In this document: piece by piece, positions 9,008 to 17,686 of the stretch | Position numbering within the stretch: position 1 is the first letter of the stretch | How the letters are laid out: each line of letters opens with the position of its first letter | Assembly: GCF_004801255.1 (NCBI RefSeq) | Contig: NZ_CP036295.1 | Coordinates: 1,996,001-2,060,000 of the forward strand | DNA: 64,000 nucleotides | From: Desulfovibrio desulfuricans | Lineage (GTDB): Bacteria; Desulfobacterota; Desulfovibrionia; Desulfovibrionales; Desulfovibrionaceae | Direction: 5' to 3' | Position numbers and translations under genes: made by a program | Notes under the pieces: model-generated | The model's database searches: none | What the model saw: only the letters and a program-made list of their open reading frames with translations | Told to the model about the DNA's origin: nothing

Positions 9008-10156
9008 ATGGACAGACGAGAATTTATCAAGGGTGCCGCGTTAGGTGTCAGCGTAGGGGCCATTGGCGCCATGGGCGCGTATTCATACTCACCCATGCGC
9101 AGGGCCTTTCTTAAGGACGTAAAGCGCGGAACGGCAGACATCGGCGTATGCAAGGCAATCAAGATTACCAACATCTCCGAGACGAGCTGGTTTGACAACG
9201 GCATCTTCATGAAGGATGTGACCGGCGCGGGCGGCCTGCTGGTAGACCAGTACACGTTCAACTGGCCCCCGTTCGGCAACGGCAAGGGCGTCGGCAAGGG
9301 CAATTACGCCGACGGCATGAAGCTGATCAAGCACCTGTTGCCCAACAAGCTGGAAGAAGCCTGGCAGATCGTACGCGAAAACAGCGTGCATTCGGAGAAT
9401 GCCGGTGGTTTTTCATGCCTTGTCGAAATTGAGGCCATGGACGGCAAGGTGACAAAATACCTTTTTGACACCGGCTGGAATTACCTGTGGATGGACACCT
9501 GCTACAAGCGCGAAGGCATCGACACCATGCTGGCAAACAATGAAATTGCCGCAATGATCCAGACGCACGAGCACATGGACCACTACTTCGGCCTGCCCGC
9601 CGTAACCAAATACAACCCGAATATCCATATCTATACGCCCAACACCTTTTACCCCAACGGCAAGCAGTATCTCAAAGACTGCGGCCATGTGGGCAAGTGG
9701 ACAGAAGTACCCAAGGGCCTGCACAAAATTCAGGAGGGCGTAGCCCTCTACGACTTTGACTGCCCCATCATCTTCAAGGTGTTTGGCGAAATGTCGCTCT
9801 ACTGCAACGTAAAAGATATTGGCCTTGTAAGTATTACCGGGTGCTGCCACCAGGGCATCATTCTTTTTGCCGACACAGCCTACAAGACCATTGCCTACGA
9901 AAACGACCAGTTCTACGGACTTTACGGCGGCCTGCACATCTCGCCCTTTGACGACTGGGACCCAAAGTACGACGATCTGGTGATAGGCCTTAAAAAGTGG
10001 GATCTGCAACGGGTGGGCTGCAACCACTGCACCGGGCTTATCACGGCCCAAAAGTTTGTGGATGCCGGTTACCCGGTTGTGAAAGGCACGGCGCGGTTTC
10101 GCTCCAAAACAACAAACTACCTCGGCAACGGGGACGTCATCAAGTTTCCCTCGTAA
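9008..10156 (+). CDS. Tat-exported metallo-beta-lactamase-fold protein
   Basis: A 382-aa protein. The N-terminus MDRREFIKGAALGVSVGAIG is a Tat signal (RREFIK then a hydrophobic Ala/Gly core), so it should be exported folded to the periplasm. The metal-binding MBL motif is THEHMDH at residues 186-192 (H187, H189, D191, H192), followed by further conserved-looking histidines in TGCCHQG, GGLHISPF and CNHCTG. This arrangement resembles the DHPS/RFAP-synthase-like MBL branch more than true beta-lactamases. Start supported by AGGGAGAAC before ATG. Located 10 bp after the membrane protein gene. The substrate is unknown; redox or hydrolytic activity are both possible. Confidence 0.85.
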   Translation: MDRREFIKGAALGVSVGAIGAMGAYSYSPMRRAFLKDVKRGTADIGVCKAIKITNISETSWFDNGIFMKDVTGAGGLLVDQYTFNWPPFGNGKGVGKGNYADGMKLIKHLLPNKLEEAWQIVRENSVHSENAGGFSCLVEIEAMDGKVTKYLFDTGWNYLWMDTCYKREGIDTMLANNEIAAMIQTHEHMDHYFGLPAVTKYNPNIHIYTPNTFYPNGKQYLKDCGHVGKWTEVPKGLHKIQEGVALYDFDCPIIFKVFGEMSLYCNVKDIGLVSITGCCHQGIILFADTAYKTIAYENDQFYGLYGGLHISPFDDWDPKYDDLVIGLKKWDLQRVGCNHCTGLITAQKFVDAGYPVVKGTARFRSKTTNYLGNGDVIKFPS

Positions 10157-10163
10157 ACGGCCC

Positions 10164-10191
10164 GGCCGGGGGGGGCATCCCCCCTCCGGCC
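10164..10191. other. GC-rich hairpin between MBL and CobW-like genes
   Basis: GGCCGG followed by a G run, CAT, a C run and CCGGCC forms a very stable stem-loop 7 bp after the MBL stop codon. It lacks a T tract, so it is more likely an RNA-stability or attenuating element within the operon than a complete terminator. Confidence 0.5.
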
Positions 10192-10228
10192 AGGTTATGA
10201 ACACAGCCTACCACGACGGAGAACAGCC

Positions 10229-12064
10229 ATGCGCCTCGACACGCTATTGCCGCGCCCCCTCTCGCCAGAAACAGATGCAGAAAGTCCATCCATACTCAAC
10301 TGCCTGCTCTCCGGCATACACCTTGACCGCAGACGGGCGCGGGGGCTGGGCTGGCGAGGGGTACGCCCCTCCAACCAGCTGTATGCCGCCTGGACATGCC
10401 GGGTGGCGGATTCTCCACACGTCTACGGCCTGGTTTTTCAGGAAGAACACACGGATGATTCTTTTCTTTACGGCACGTTTACAGCGCACGTCTTCCCCGA
10501 TGCGGCAGATCCCGTCCTCGACATGTTTCCTCTACAGGCCCTGTCGCTGGCCCTGGGTGAGGGATACGGGGAAAGCGTGCGCAATCTCTCGCTGCACGCG
10601 CCAGAGCTTGCCCCATTCTGCATGGGTACCATCCAGCTTGTCGCCGCGCTGGATGGCACAGGCCTGACCCTGTCCGTATCCGCACCGGCCAGATACCGCC
10701 AGATTTCCAAACAGGGAATTGCCGCGCAGTACCCAGCCGCATCAGGCAGTAACGCCGCACAAGCCGCGCAGTCTTTGGCGTGGATTGTTCCACCCGGCGG
10801 GGTGGAATATGATGTGCCCGCATTCAGGCTGCTGCTGCGGCTCTTTACAACGCTAACGGCCACTGCCCGTACCCTGTTTGACGAAGAGCCGCGCCTGAGC
10901 CTGCACATGACGCCGCTGGCGCAGGCGACCGCAGACCGAAAAAATACCCTCCCCCAGGTTCTGTCGCTGCAAGCGCAACTGGGAACAGGCCCGCAGGCCC
11001 CGACCCGAGCAGCTCGTGGCAGCAATGACCGTGCGGGGGTGGTCGCCGCCCGGTCTGCTGACGGCAAGGTTCTGACGCACCTGCCCGGCCGCCAGCGCCA
11101 AAGGGCTGCATGCCCCGACGCCGATCTGCCGGTCATGCACATACTGACCGGTTTTCTTGGCGCGGGCAAAACCACCTTTCTGCGTCGCTGGCTGGATTAT
11201 CTCAATGGCCGGGAGCAGTACGCCGCCGTCATACAGAATGAATTTGGCCGCATAGGACTTGATGCTTCTCTCACTCGCGGGGAGACGCATGTGGAAGCGC
11301 TGGACGAAGGTTGCGTATGCTGCTCGCTTGCAGACAGCCTGCGGCCCGGCCTGCAACGCCTGCTGGAAGCGGCCCCCGCCGAACAGATAATTCTTGAAAC
11401 CACGGGCCTTGCCAACCCCGCCAACGTGCTTGAATCCATGAAAGACCTTGACGATCTGGTGCGGCCTGGGCTGATCATAACGGTCGCCGACGCGCTGACC
11501 TGGGACGCATCCTGCTCTGGCATCAGCATGGCGCAGGTAGAACAGGCCGATGTCATCATTGCCAACAAGGCCGACGCCGTCTCCCGGCAACAGCTTGAGA
11601 CGATGATGCACGATCTGCGCCGCCGCAATCCCAAAGCCGTTATCCTGCCCGCAGCGCAGGGCAACATATCCTTTGCCATTCTGGACTCCCTGCACACCGC
11701 ATGGCTTGACGCCCAAGGTCTGCCGCCTTCGCGCATTCCCCGTCTGCGCCCCATGAACGCCTTGCGCAACCTCAACCATACAGACGAGGGGTTTGCCTCG
11801 TTTTGCCTTAACCTGCCGCAACCGGTCAGCGTAAAAGACATAGAGCGCATGGTGGATTGCGCTGGCCCCGGGCTGTGCCGGGCCAAGGGCATTGTCAATC
11901 TTTGCAGCGATGGAACCGTCATGCCAGCCGTTGCCCAGTACGCCGCAGGCCGCCTGGAATTCGAAGAAGCCCCCGATGGATCTGACGAGCGGTACATGGT
12001 CTTTATCGGGGTGAACCTGTCGCCGGTTGACGCTCCCAGTCAGAGCGCGCCAACCGACTACTGA
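10229..12064 (+). CDS. CobW/COG0523 GTPase with large unknown N-terminal domain
   Basis: A 611-aa protein. Residues about 302-600 are a G3E GTPase of the CobW/COG0523 group: Walker A GFLGAGKTTF (308-317), QNEFG, the family's CxCC metal motif in EGCVCCSL (362-365), ETTGLANP, NKAD, and a CobW_C-like domain at the end. Such proteins act as metal chaperones or insertases for Zn, Co and others. The first 300 residues match nothing I recognise and end in a low-complexity Ala/Arg/Gln linker; ordinary COG0523 proteins have only about 320-400 residues. GGAGAAC precedes the ATG. Sits between the MBL enzyme and ExbB, suggesting a metal-related job for the cluster. Confidence 0.85.
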   Translation: MRLDTLLPRPLSPETDAESPSILNCLLSGIHLDRRRARGLGWRGVRPSNQLYAAWTCRVADSPHVYGLVFQEEHTDDSFLYGTFTAHVFPDAADPVLDMFPLQALSLALGEGYGESVRNLSLHAPELAPFCMGTIQLVAALDGTGLTLSVSAPARYRQISKQGIAAQYPAASGSNAAQAAQSLAWIVPPGGVEYDVPAFRLLLRLFTTLTATARTLFDEEPRLSLHMTPLAQATADRKNTLPQVLSLQAQLGTGPQAPTRAARGSNDRAGVVAARSADGKVLTHLPGRQRQRAACPDADLPVMHILTGFLGAGKTTFLRRWLDYLNGREQYAAVIQNEFGRIGLDASLTRGETHVEALDEGCVCCSLADSLRPGLQRLLEAAPAEQIILETTGLANPANVLESMKDLDDLVRPGLIITVADALTWDASCSGISMAQVEQADVIIANKADAVSRQQLETMMHDLRRRNPKAVILPAAQGNISFAILDSLHTAWLDAQGLPPSRIPRLRPMNALRNLNHTDEGFASFCLNLPQPVSVKDIERMVDCAGPGLCRAKGIVNLCSDGTVMPAVAQYAAGRLEFEEAPDGSDERYMVFIGVNLSPVDAPSQSAPTDY

Positions 12065-12163
12065 AACGGCGGCTCCACCAATTGCGGTTGAGGCACAAGA
12101 CAGCCCGCCACAACAGCATAAACCCTGCCGGTACTGCGTGCCGGTTGCGTCAAGGAGGCAGTA

Positions 12164-12766
12164 ATGAACATCATTGCACTTGGGGGATGGATGATGTGGC
12201 CCCTGCTGGCCGTTTCCATTCTTGCCCTGACGGTGATTGTGGAACGCCTGCTGCTGTACGCATCGTGCGGCTTGCCCGATGACGGGCTGAGGGCGGCCCT
12301 GCTCAAAGCCTCGTGCAACGGCGATGTGGGCGCGGTGGCGCAACGCATGGCCGCAGTGCCGCTGCTGCAACCATTTGCCGGGCTGCTCACAGTGGCAAGC
12401 CCCAACCGCGAATCAACCCTGCATCTGGCTGGCGAGCAGATTCTTGAGCAACTGGAACGGCGGCTCGGCCTGCTTGGCGCCATTGCCCGGCTGGCTCCCC
12501 TCATGGGGCTGCTGGGTACGGTAAGCGGAATGATCTCCATTTTTTCCCGCATCGCGCACGCCACCAACGGTGTGGACATGAGTATGCTGGCCGACGGCAT
12601 CTGGCAGGCATTGCTCAACACGGCCTCCGGCCTGTGCATTGCCATTGTTGCCCAGTTTTCGCTGGCATTTTTTCATGCCCGCCTCAAAAACATTGCCAGC
12701 ATGCTTGATGCTGCGGGCAATGCAGCGTTGATGCAAAGCGCTCCCAGCACCGGCGATGCCTGCTGA
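12164..12766 (+). CDS. exbB: ExbB/TolQ-type proton channel subunit
   Basis: A 200-aa MotA/TolQ/ExbB-family protein with three TM segments: near residues 8-25, about 105-125 (RLAPLMGLLGTVSGMISIF, the family signature) and about 145-170 (LLNTASGLCIAIVAQFSLAFF). With ExbD it forms the proton-driven motor that energises TonB. CAAGGAGGCAGTA precedes the ATG. It follows the CobW fusion gene by 100 bp and precedes exbD by about 100 bp. ExbB is preferred over TolQ because the next genes are ExbD-like and TonB-like rather than TolR/TolA. Confidence 0.88.
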   Translation: MNIIALGGWMMWPLLAVSILALTVIVERLLLYASCGLPDDGLRAALLKASCNGDVGAVAQRMAAVPLLQPFAGLLTVASPNRESTLHLAGEQILEQLERRLGLLGAIARLAPLMGLLGTVSGMISIFSRIAHATNGVDMSMLADGIWQALLNTASGLCIAIVAQFSLAFFHARLKNIASMLDAAGNAALMQSAPSTGDAC

Positions 12767-12870
12767 ATTGTTTTTTTCGCTGCACGAGCTGCGGCACGCT
12801 CTGCGGCACCATCTTCTGACGCAGACATGCCCGGCAAATTCCCTCTTGCTGCTCAAAGGAGGCAATGCAG

Positions 12871-13293
12871 ATGCTTCGCCTTTCCCGTCCGTTGAACGCA
12901 ACGTATGAGTACGACCTGATCCCGCTCATAGACATGCTATTTATATTGCTTATATTTTTTGTTATTGCCGCGGCATTTGCGGTTCGCGGGCTTGAGGTGG
13001 ATCTGCCTGCGGCCAACAGCAGCAAAACGCTGTCAGGCAGGGTGATTGAACTGCGCCTTACCGCTGACGGCGATATTCTTTGCGAAGGGCAGCCCCTGCC
13101 CCGGCAGGAGGTCAGGGGCAAACTGCACGAGCTTGTGCGCGGCTTCAGGAGCAGACCGGGCAGACTTGTGCTGGCCGCTGACCCCAAGGCGCCGGTAGAA
13201 AGCCTGATATTTCTTGTGGATGAAGTGCGTATGCAGGGCGGTGAAAAACTGATTATCGCCACCACTGGGCAACCGGCAACGGACAAGCCATGA
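12871..13293 (+). CDS. exbD: ExbD/TolR-type proton channel subunit
   Basis: A 140-aa protein with one N-terminal TM: YDLIPLIDMLFILLIFFVIAA contains the conserved membrane Asp of ExbD/TolR (PLIDMLF), the proton-carrying residue. A periplasmic domain follows, ending VDEVRMQGGEKLIIATTG, typical of the family. The ATG at 12871 is 8 bases after GGAGG; another in-frame ATG at 12865 is too close to that site. Its stop overlaps the start of the next gene (ATGA), coupling it to the TonB-like protein. Confidence 0.88.
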   Translation: MLRLSRPLNATYEYDLIPLIDMLFILLIFFVIAAAFAVRGLEVDLPAANSSKTLSGRVIELRLTADGDILCEGQPLPRQEVRGKLHELVRGFRSRPGRLVLAADPKAPVESLIFLVDEVRMQGGEKLIIATTGQPATDKP

Positions 13294-13805
13294 CCACCAC
13301 CGAGCGATTTTACGCCGCGCTTGCCATTTCGTGCCTTGCTCACTGGGGCATGCTCCACCTGTTTGGCGCAGTCTCCGCGCAAAATTCGCTAGGCACGCCA
13401 ATAACCATCAGCATGGATTCTCTTGGGCTTGGGGCTTCACCGGAAGGCGGCGCTGGCATCAGCATGGAGGCCGCCCCCAACCGGGTTGAACCGCAAAATA
13501 CGGCAGACAAAAGGCGACAGGCTTTTTTTGCCTTTCTGGACGACCTGGATGCTGCAGTACACGCCCACCGCATGGATGGAGGCGAAGAGGGACTGCTTGG
13601 CGTTGCAGCCTATGCTTTTACCGTGCGGCCCGACGGCAGTTTTACCGACCCCGTGCTGCGGCAGACATCCGGTTCTCCTGCTCTCGATGCCGCGGCATAC
13701 CGGGCTGTTTGCGCGGCCAGCGGCAGCGTGAAGCGCCCGGAGATTCTGGGCAACGGCGATATCCCCGTTATTCTGCATGTAAAATATCAATACGGCTTGC
13801 GTTAG
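13290..13805 (+). CDS. Minimal TonB-like protein
   Basis: A 171-aa protein. The N-terminus has one hydrophobic helix (FYAALAISCLAHWGMLHLF), including the SxxxH pattern of TonB transmembrane helices. The C-terminal 80 residues look like a TonB C-terminal domain (AYAFTVRPDGSFTDPVLRQTSGSPALDAAA, a typical TonB/YxxxVRxDG layout, ending in a short beta strand). The Pro-rich spacer that normally lets TonB span the periplasm is missing; the middle is Gly/Ala/Asp-rich and short. Coupled to exbD by overlap. No TonB-dependent receptor is encoded in the window. Confidence 0.75.
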   Translation: MTTTERFYAALAISCLAHWGMLHLFGAVSAQNSLGTPITISMDSLGLGASPEGGAGISMEAAPNRVEPQNTADKRRQAFFAFLDDLDAAVHAHRMDGGEEGLLGVAAYAFTVRPDGSFTDPVLRQTSGSPALDAAAYRAVCAASGSVKRPEILGNGDIPVILHVKYQYGLR

Positions 13806-13893
13806 CGCAGCCCCCAGCCAGTCTCCCCCTTCACTAGCCATGCAGATCAAGAAGCAAGTTCACCGCCGGGTTCAAAACCCGCGTCGACCTGCA

Positions 13894-13929
13894 TGCCCGG
13901 GGCATACGCCTTGCCCGGGGCATACGCTT
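13894..13929. repeat. Tandem 18-bp repeat in a 0.4-kb gene-free stretch
   Basis: Two adjacent 18-bp units (TGCCCGGGGCATACGCCT, then the same with one change near the end), followed by a third broken unit (TGTCCGGGCC). Each unit contains the palindrome TGCCCGGGGCA. The rest of 13806-14221 holds no credible gene; short open frames there have no ribosome-binding site. Confidence 0.75.
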
Positions 13930-14221
13930 TGTCCGGGCCCGCCAGCAATTACGGCGTGCACCCAATCAGGTTTTCCAGTGCAAGCCGCAGGCCGGGGAAC
14001 AGATTGCAACCGGCGTTGCATTGCCTGACGCTCCTGCCGCCGGGCTGCAAAAAACGCAGCCAGCGCCATCGAGGATCCCCCTCCCGGCATTTTGGTTTAG
14101 CCGCCAGGATACCATAATTTGCCGGCATCCCGTCTGCAACGCGCCACTTGCCGCCATTGGCTGCGCCGCCGGGGCACATACAGTTTCATAAAGATTATCA
14201 AGTTAAATTGTCCCTGTGGAA

Positions 14222-14248
14222 TAAAGCGCCGTGTCAAATTGCCGATAA
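14222..14248 (+). promoter_or_regulatory. Sigma-28 (FliA) promoter of the chemoreceptor gene
   Basis: TAAA (14222-14225), exactly 15 bases, then GCCGATAA (14241-14248): an exact match to the flagellar/chemotaxis sigma-28 consensus TAAA-N15-GCCGATAA. It lies about 45 bp upstream of the chemoreceptor ATG, where such a promoter is expected. Confidence 0.85.
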
Positions 14249-14293
14249 GAAAGAAGTGCAACGATGCATCCCTTCCGGCATGGAGAGCAAAAT

Positions 14294-16114
14294 ATGTTTA
14301 AAGAGTGCAGCATTAAATGGAAAGTTCTTGGCGTAGCCCTGATCGGCCCGCTGGTGATCGCCGCGATCATGGCATGGGAGCGGGTGGACGACATCCATAG
14401 TGGCGCGGAAGAAGCTATTGTGGAAAAAAGCCGCACCATTGTGCTGATGGCTGAAGCTATCCGCAATGAAATGGGCCACAAGCTTGAAATAGGGATAATG
14501 AAGCCCTTTGACCAGTTGCCAGCCGACAAGGTTCTTGATGCTGTACCGGTTGTTACGGCCATGCGCATGGCCGCCCAAAATTCAAAGCAGGCTGGCTACG
14601 AATTCAGGGTCCCCAAGGTGCAGCCCCGCAACCCCGTCAACACGCCCACGGAGCTTGAGCTCAAGGTGCTGAAGCAGCTTGAGGAAAAAGGGCTTTCGGA
14701 AGTTGTCATCCGTGAGCACGACAAAATACGGTTTTTCCGGCCAATCAGGCTCACCAAGGAATGCCTTTTTTGCCACGGCAACACCGCTGGTGATAAAGAC
14801 GTTGTAGGCGGCACCAAGGAAGGCTGGAAAGAAGGTGAAATCCACGGGGCCTTTGAAGTTATCAGCTCGCTGGAAAAAGCCAACACCCAGACTGATATGG
14901 CCAAAATCAACGTCACAATGTGGACAGCCGGCACGCTTGCCATACTGGCAGCATGCGCCTGGATACTGCTGCGAAGCGGCATTATCAACCCGCTTGAGCG
15001 TATCCGTAAATTTGCCGCCGCTGTTGCTCAGGGCGATCTTAAAGCCCGCCCTGACGGCGAATTTCATGCCGAGCTTTCTGATGTAAAAGAAGCCATTGAA
15101 ACAATGGTGGACAACCTCAAGGTCAAGATGGACGAAGCCGAGGACAAGGGCAAAGAGGCCGCCGCGCAGGCTGTCCGCGCAGAAAATGCCCTTGTCGAGG
15201 CAAACCAGCAGGGAGAACGCGTTTCAACCCTGCTGGGCCAGATGCAAACCGTTGCCCGTCAGGCCATAAAGATCGCGCAGCAGGTTTCGCAGTCGGCAGA
15301 AGCCCTTGCCACGCAGGTTGGCCAGGTTACCGCCGGGGCCAGGCAACAGCAGACCAGATCCTCTGAAACCGCCACGGCTATGGAAGAAATGAACGCGACT
15401 GTTCTTGAGGTTGCGCGCAGCTCTGCCAGCTCTGCTGCCAGCGTTGATCAGGCGCGCACCATGGCCTCGCAAGGTGAACGTGTGGTCATTGAAGCTGTAG
15501 AGGCCATACGCGCAGTGCGCACCCAGACCAGCGAGCTGCAGGGCACCATGTCCTCGCTTGGCAGTCAGGCCGAAGGCATCAGCCGTATCATGAACGTCAT
15601 TTCCGACATCGCGGACCAAACCAACCTGTTGGCGCTCAATGCCGCCATTGAAGCGGCTCGCGCGGGCGACGCCGGTCGTGGTTTTGCGGTTGTTGCCGAC
15701 GAGGTGCGCAAACTGGCGGAAAAAACAATGTATGCCACCAATGAGGTCGGCTCCGCCATCCAGTCCATCCAGACTGGAACGCAAGCCAGCCTGCAAGGCA
15801 TGGAAAAAGCCGCCCAGGCCGTGGAACAGGCCACATCGCTTGCAAACCAGTCGGGCGAAGCTCTCAAGCAGATTGTCGTCCTTTCGGAAGACAACTCCGA
15901 CCAGGTTCGGTCGATTGCCACCGCTGCCGAGCAACAGTCCGCCACCAGCGAAGAGATCAACCGCGCGGTCGAGGACGTCAGCCGCATTGCAACCGAAACC
16001 GTCGACGGCATGGCGCAAGCCAACGCGGCGGTGGCTCGCCTTGCGGAGCTTGTGCGCGATCTGGAAAACCTCATCGACAAGCTTGAAGCAGCGGGCAAAG
16101 GCGACAACATGTAA
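14294..16114 (+). CDS. Methyl-accepting chemotaxis protein with periplasmic haem c sensor domain
   Basis: A 606-aa receptor. TM1 is near residues 10-27; a periplasmic DUF3365/Tll0287-like domain spans about 35-200 and holds the c-type haem motif CLFCH at 157-161. TM2 ([14 protein letters not shown]) is at about 215-232, followed by HAMP and a long signalling coiled coil with the invariant hairpin [24 protein letters not shown]. This is the architecture known for redox/oxygen-sensing DcrA of Desulfovibrio. The ATG at 14294 follows GGAGAGCAAAAT; an upstream ATG at 14264 is less likely. Transcribed from a sigma-28 promoter. Likely role: aerotaxis or redox taxis. Confidence 0.92.
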   Translation: MFKECSIKWKVLGVALIGPLVIAAIMAWERVDDIHSGAEEAIVEKSRTIVLMAEAIRNEMGHKLEIGIMKPFDQLPADKVLDAVPVVTAMRMAAQNSKQAGYEFRVPKVQPRNPVNTPTELELKVLKQLEEKGLSEVVIREHDKIRFFRPIRLTKECLFCHGNTAGDKDVVGGTKEGWKEGEIHGAFEVISSLEKANTQTDMAKINVTMWTAGTLAILAACAWILLRSGIINPLERIRKFAAAVAQGDLKARPDGEFHAELSDVKEAIETMVDNLKVKMDEAEDKGKEAAAQAVRAENALVEANQQGERVSTLLGQMQTVARQAIKIAQQVSQSAEALATQVGQVTAGARQQQTRSSETATAMEEMNATVLEVARSSASSAASVDQARTMASQGERVVIEAVEAIRAVRTQTSELQGTMSSLGSQAEGISRIMNVISDIADQTNLLALNAAIEAARAGDAGRGFAVVADEVRKLAEKTMYATNEVGSAIQSIQTGTQASLQGMEKAAQAVEQATSLANQSGEALKQIVVLSEDNSDQVRSIATAAEQQSATSEEINRAVEDVSRIATETVDGMAQANAAVARLAELVRDLENLIDKLEAAGKGDNM

Positions 16115-16220
16115 AGGCGGCAACCTGTCAGTCCGCCTGAGTACTTGCGGACCATGCATAAAAACGGGCGACTGTGCATATTCTGTCTGCCCCGGCCATA
16201 TTCCACCCTGTTCATAAGCA

Positions 16221-16258
16221 AAAACGGCGAGTTACTGTCAAAGGTAGCTCGCCGTTTT
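16221..16258 (+). terminator. Rho-independent terminator after chemoreceptor gene
   Basis: AAAACGGCGAG (16221-16231) pairs with CTCGCCGTTTT (16248-16258), giving an 11-bp stem ending in a T run, 106 bp after the chemoreceptor stop. The remaining 16259-16583 is AT-rich with no gene. Confidence 0.85.
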
Positions 16259-16583
16259 CTTTGCATATACCAAAGACGTAACGTCAACTTTCACTGCGGG
16301 ATCACGCCGTTATATCCGCTGTGCTGCATGTGCAAGCACCGGCAGGAAATGCGGGATTTTTTTGAATCTTGCGTGTTACTTTTTTTAAAAAAATAATATT
16401 TCATGTTGATAGTCTGTAAAACAAGCCAGTTATAAATTCTCAATCGTATATCATGCGTGGTTTTGCGCACTTTTGTGAGCGGATGCACTTTCAGATGGAT
16501 AATTAATGTATTAATATGATTGAAAAAAAAATGCCTTTAATTGTACATTTTTGAACAGAAGCATGTATTTTTTTTAACAATTA

Positions 16584-16612
16584 TTGACACAATCTTTTGG
16601 GTAGAGTAGTAT
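16584..16612 (+). promoter_or_regulatory. Sigma-70-type promoter of the nuo operon
   Basis: TTGACA (16584-16589), 17-bp spacer, TAGTAT (16607-16612), about 100 bp upstream of nuoA in an AT-rich region. The -35 box is a perfect consensus and the spacing is ideal; the -10 matches at four of six bases. Confidence 0.6.
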
Positions 16613-16715
16613 TTAACATAATTTATAAATTCACAATCGACTATTGCTTTAATCGTTTGTGGATTGATCAAGTATATCTTTTCGTAAATTTTATTCCTAT
16701 TACAAGGAAAAATTT

Positions 16716-17126
16716 ATGTCTAGCACCGAACTTGTTGATATCGTCTACATCATGGCGTTCTGTCTTGGCGGCATGAGCTTTGCCCTCGGCCCTTTTGTCA
16801 TTGTATTTTTTCTTGCGCCCCGTATTACGCGCAACACCGTGGGCAAAACACGGCAAATAGTTGAATGCGGCATTGACCCCATTGGTGACGCCTGGATCAA
16901 ATTTGGCGCTGTGTACTATATGTACTCGCTGTTGTTCCTCGCCTTTGCGGTTGATATTCTCTTTCTCTTTCCTGTTGCTGTTATCTACAACAAAGCCTCG
17001 CCTGTCAGCGATTTTTTGACCTTCGCGGAAGTATTTCTGTTTGTGGGCATTCTGTCCCTTGTCATTGTCTATGCGTGGAGAAAGGGAGTGTTCCAATGGC
17101 AACGGAAAATATATTTGGATCGGTAG
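16716..17126 (+). CDS. nuoA: Complex I membrane subunit A
   Basis: A 136-aa subunit with three TM helices. The NuoA signature [15 protein letters not shown] follows the first helix, where the family places the quinone-site loop; [13 protein letters not shown] is the second helix. First gene of the long nuo operon, behind a sigma-70-type promoter; ACAAGGAAAAATTT precedes the ATG. Its 3' end overlaps nuoB by about 30 bp. Anchors the peripheral arm near the quinone channel. Confidence 0.95.
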   Translation: MSSTELVDIVYIMAFCLGGMSFALGPFVIVFFLAPRITRNTVGKTRQIVECGIDPIGDAWIKFGAVYYMYSLLFLAFAVDILFLFPVAVIYNKASPVSDFLTFAEVFLFVGILSLVIVYAWRKGVFQWQRKIYLDR

Positions 17127-17686
17127 TCCACTTTTCGAAGCTCGATGTGCTGCTTGACTTGTGCCGTGCCAACTCGCTCTGGCCCATGACCTTTGGCCTT
17201 GCCTGCTGCGCCATTGAAATGATGGCAACCGGCGCGTCCCGTTTTGATCTGGCACGGTTTGGGGCTGAGGTGTTCAGGCCGTCGCCGAGGCAAAGCGACG
17301 TGATGATCGTTTCTGGCACCATCAATAAAAAGATGGCCCCGGCCGTGCAGATTCTTTACGACCAGATGCCCGAACCCAAGTGGGTCATCGCCATGGGCAA
17401 CTGCGCCATTTCCGGCGGGCCATTTGTGTACGAGGGCCAGTACGGCGTTGTGGAAGGCGTGGGCAAGCTGTTTCCTGTGGACGTGTTTATTCCCGGCTGC
17501 CCTCCCCGGCCTGAAGCGCTTATCGAAGGTATTCTCAAGCTTGAAGAAAAGCTCACCGGCACCCGCCGCTGGCCGGTGGTGACGCCCCCCGGGCTGCCCG
17601 GCCCCGCTGCGGCGCAGGCCGAACGGGCCAAAACCGCAGCCTCGGCGCTAACTGCACAGGATGAGGCGGGAGGGCAACAATCATGA
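17096..17686 (+). CDS. nuoB: Complex I N2-cluster subunit B
   Basis: A 196-aa peripheral-arm subunit carrying the terminal [4Fe-4S] cluster N2. All four ligands are visible: the adjacent pair C37-C38 in [10 protein letters not shown]103 in MGNCAISGG and C135 in IPGCPPRPE. The ATG at 17096 follows GGGAG and overlaps nuoA; an earlier in-frame codon at 17075 is less likely. The last 35 residues are an Ala/Pro-rich tail not needed by the fold. Overlaps nuoC by ATGA. Confidence 0.95.
   Translation: MATENIFGSVVHFSKLDVLLDLCRANSLWPMTFGLACCAIEMMATGASRFDLARFGAEVFRPSPRQSDVMIVSGTINKKMAPAVQILYDQMPEPKWVIAMGNCAISGGPFVYEGQYGVVEGVGKLFPVDVFIPGCPPRPEALIEGILKLEEKLTGTRRWPVVTPPGLPGPAAAQAERAKTAASALTAQDEAGGQQS

Noticed and set aside
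10853-12370. 505-codon minus-strand frame opposite the CobW fusion
   Set aside because: Composition typical of antisense to GC-rich genes; sense strand has G3E motifs.
13840-14263. Short open frames between the TonB gene and the chemoreceptor
   Set aside because: They fall on the tandem repeat and the sigma-28 promoter, with no ribosome sites.
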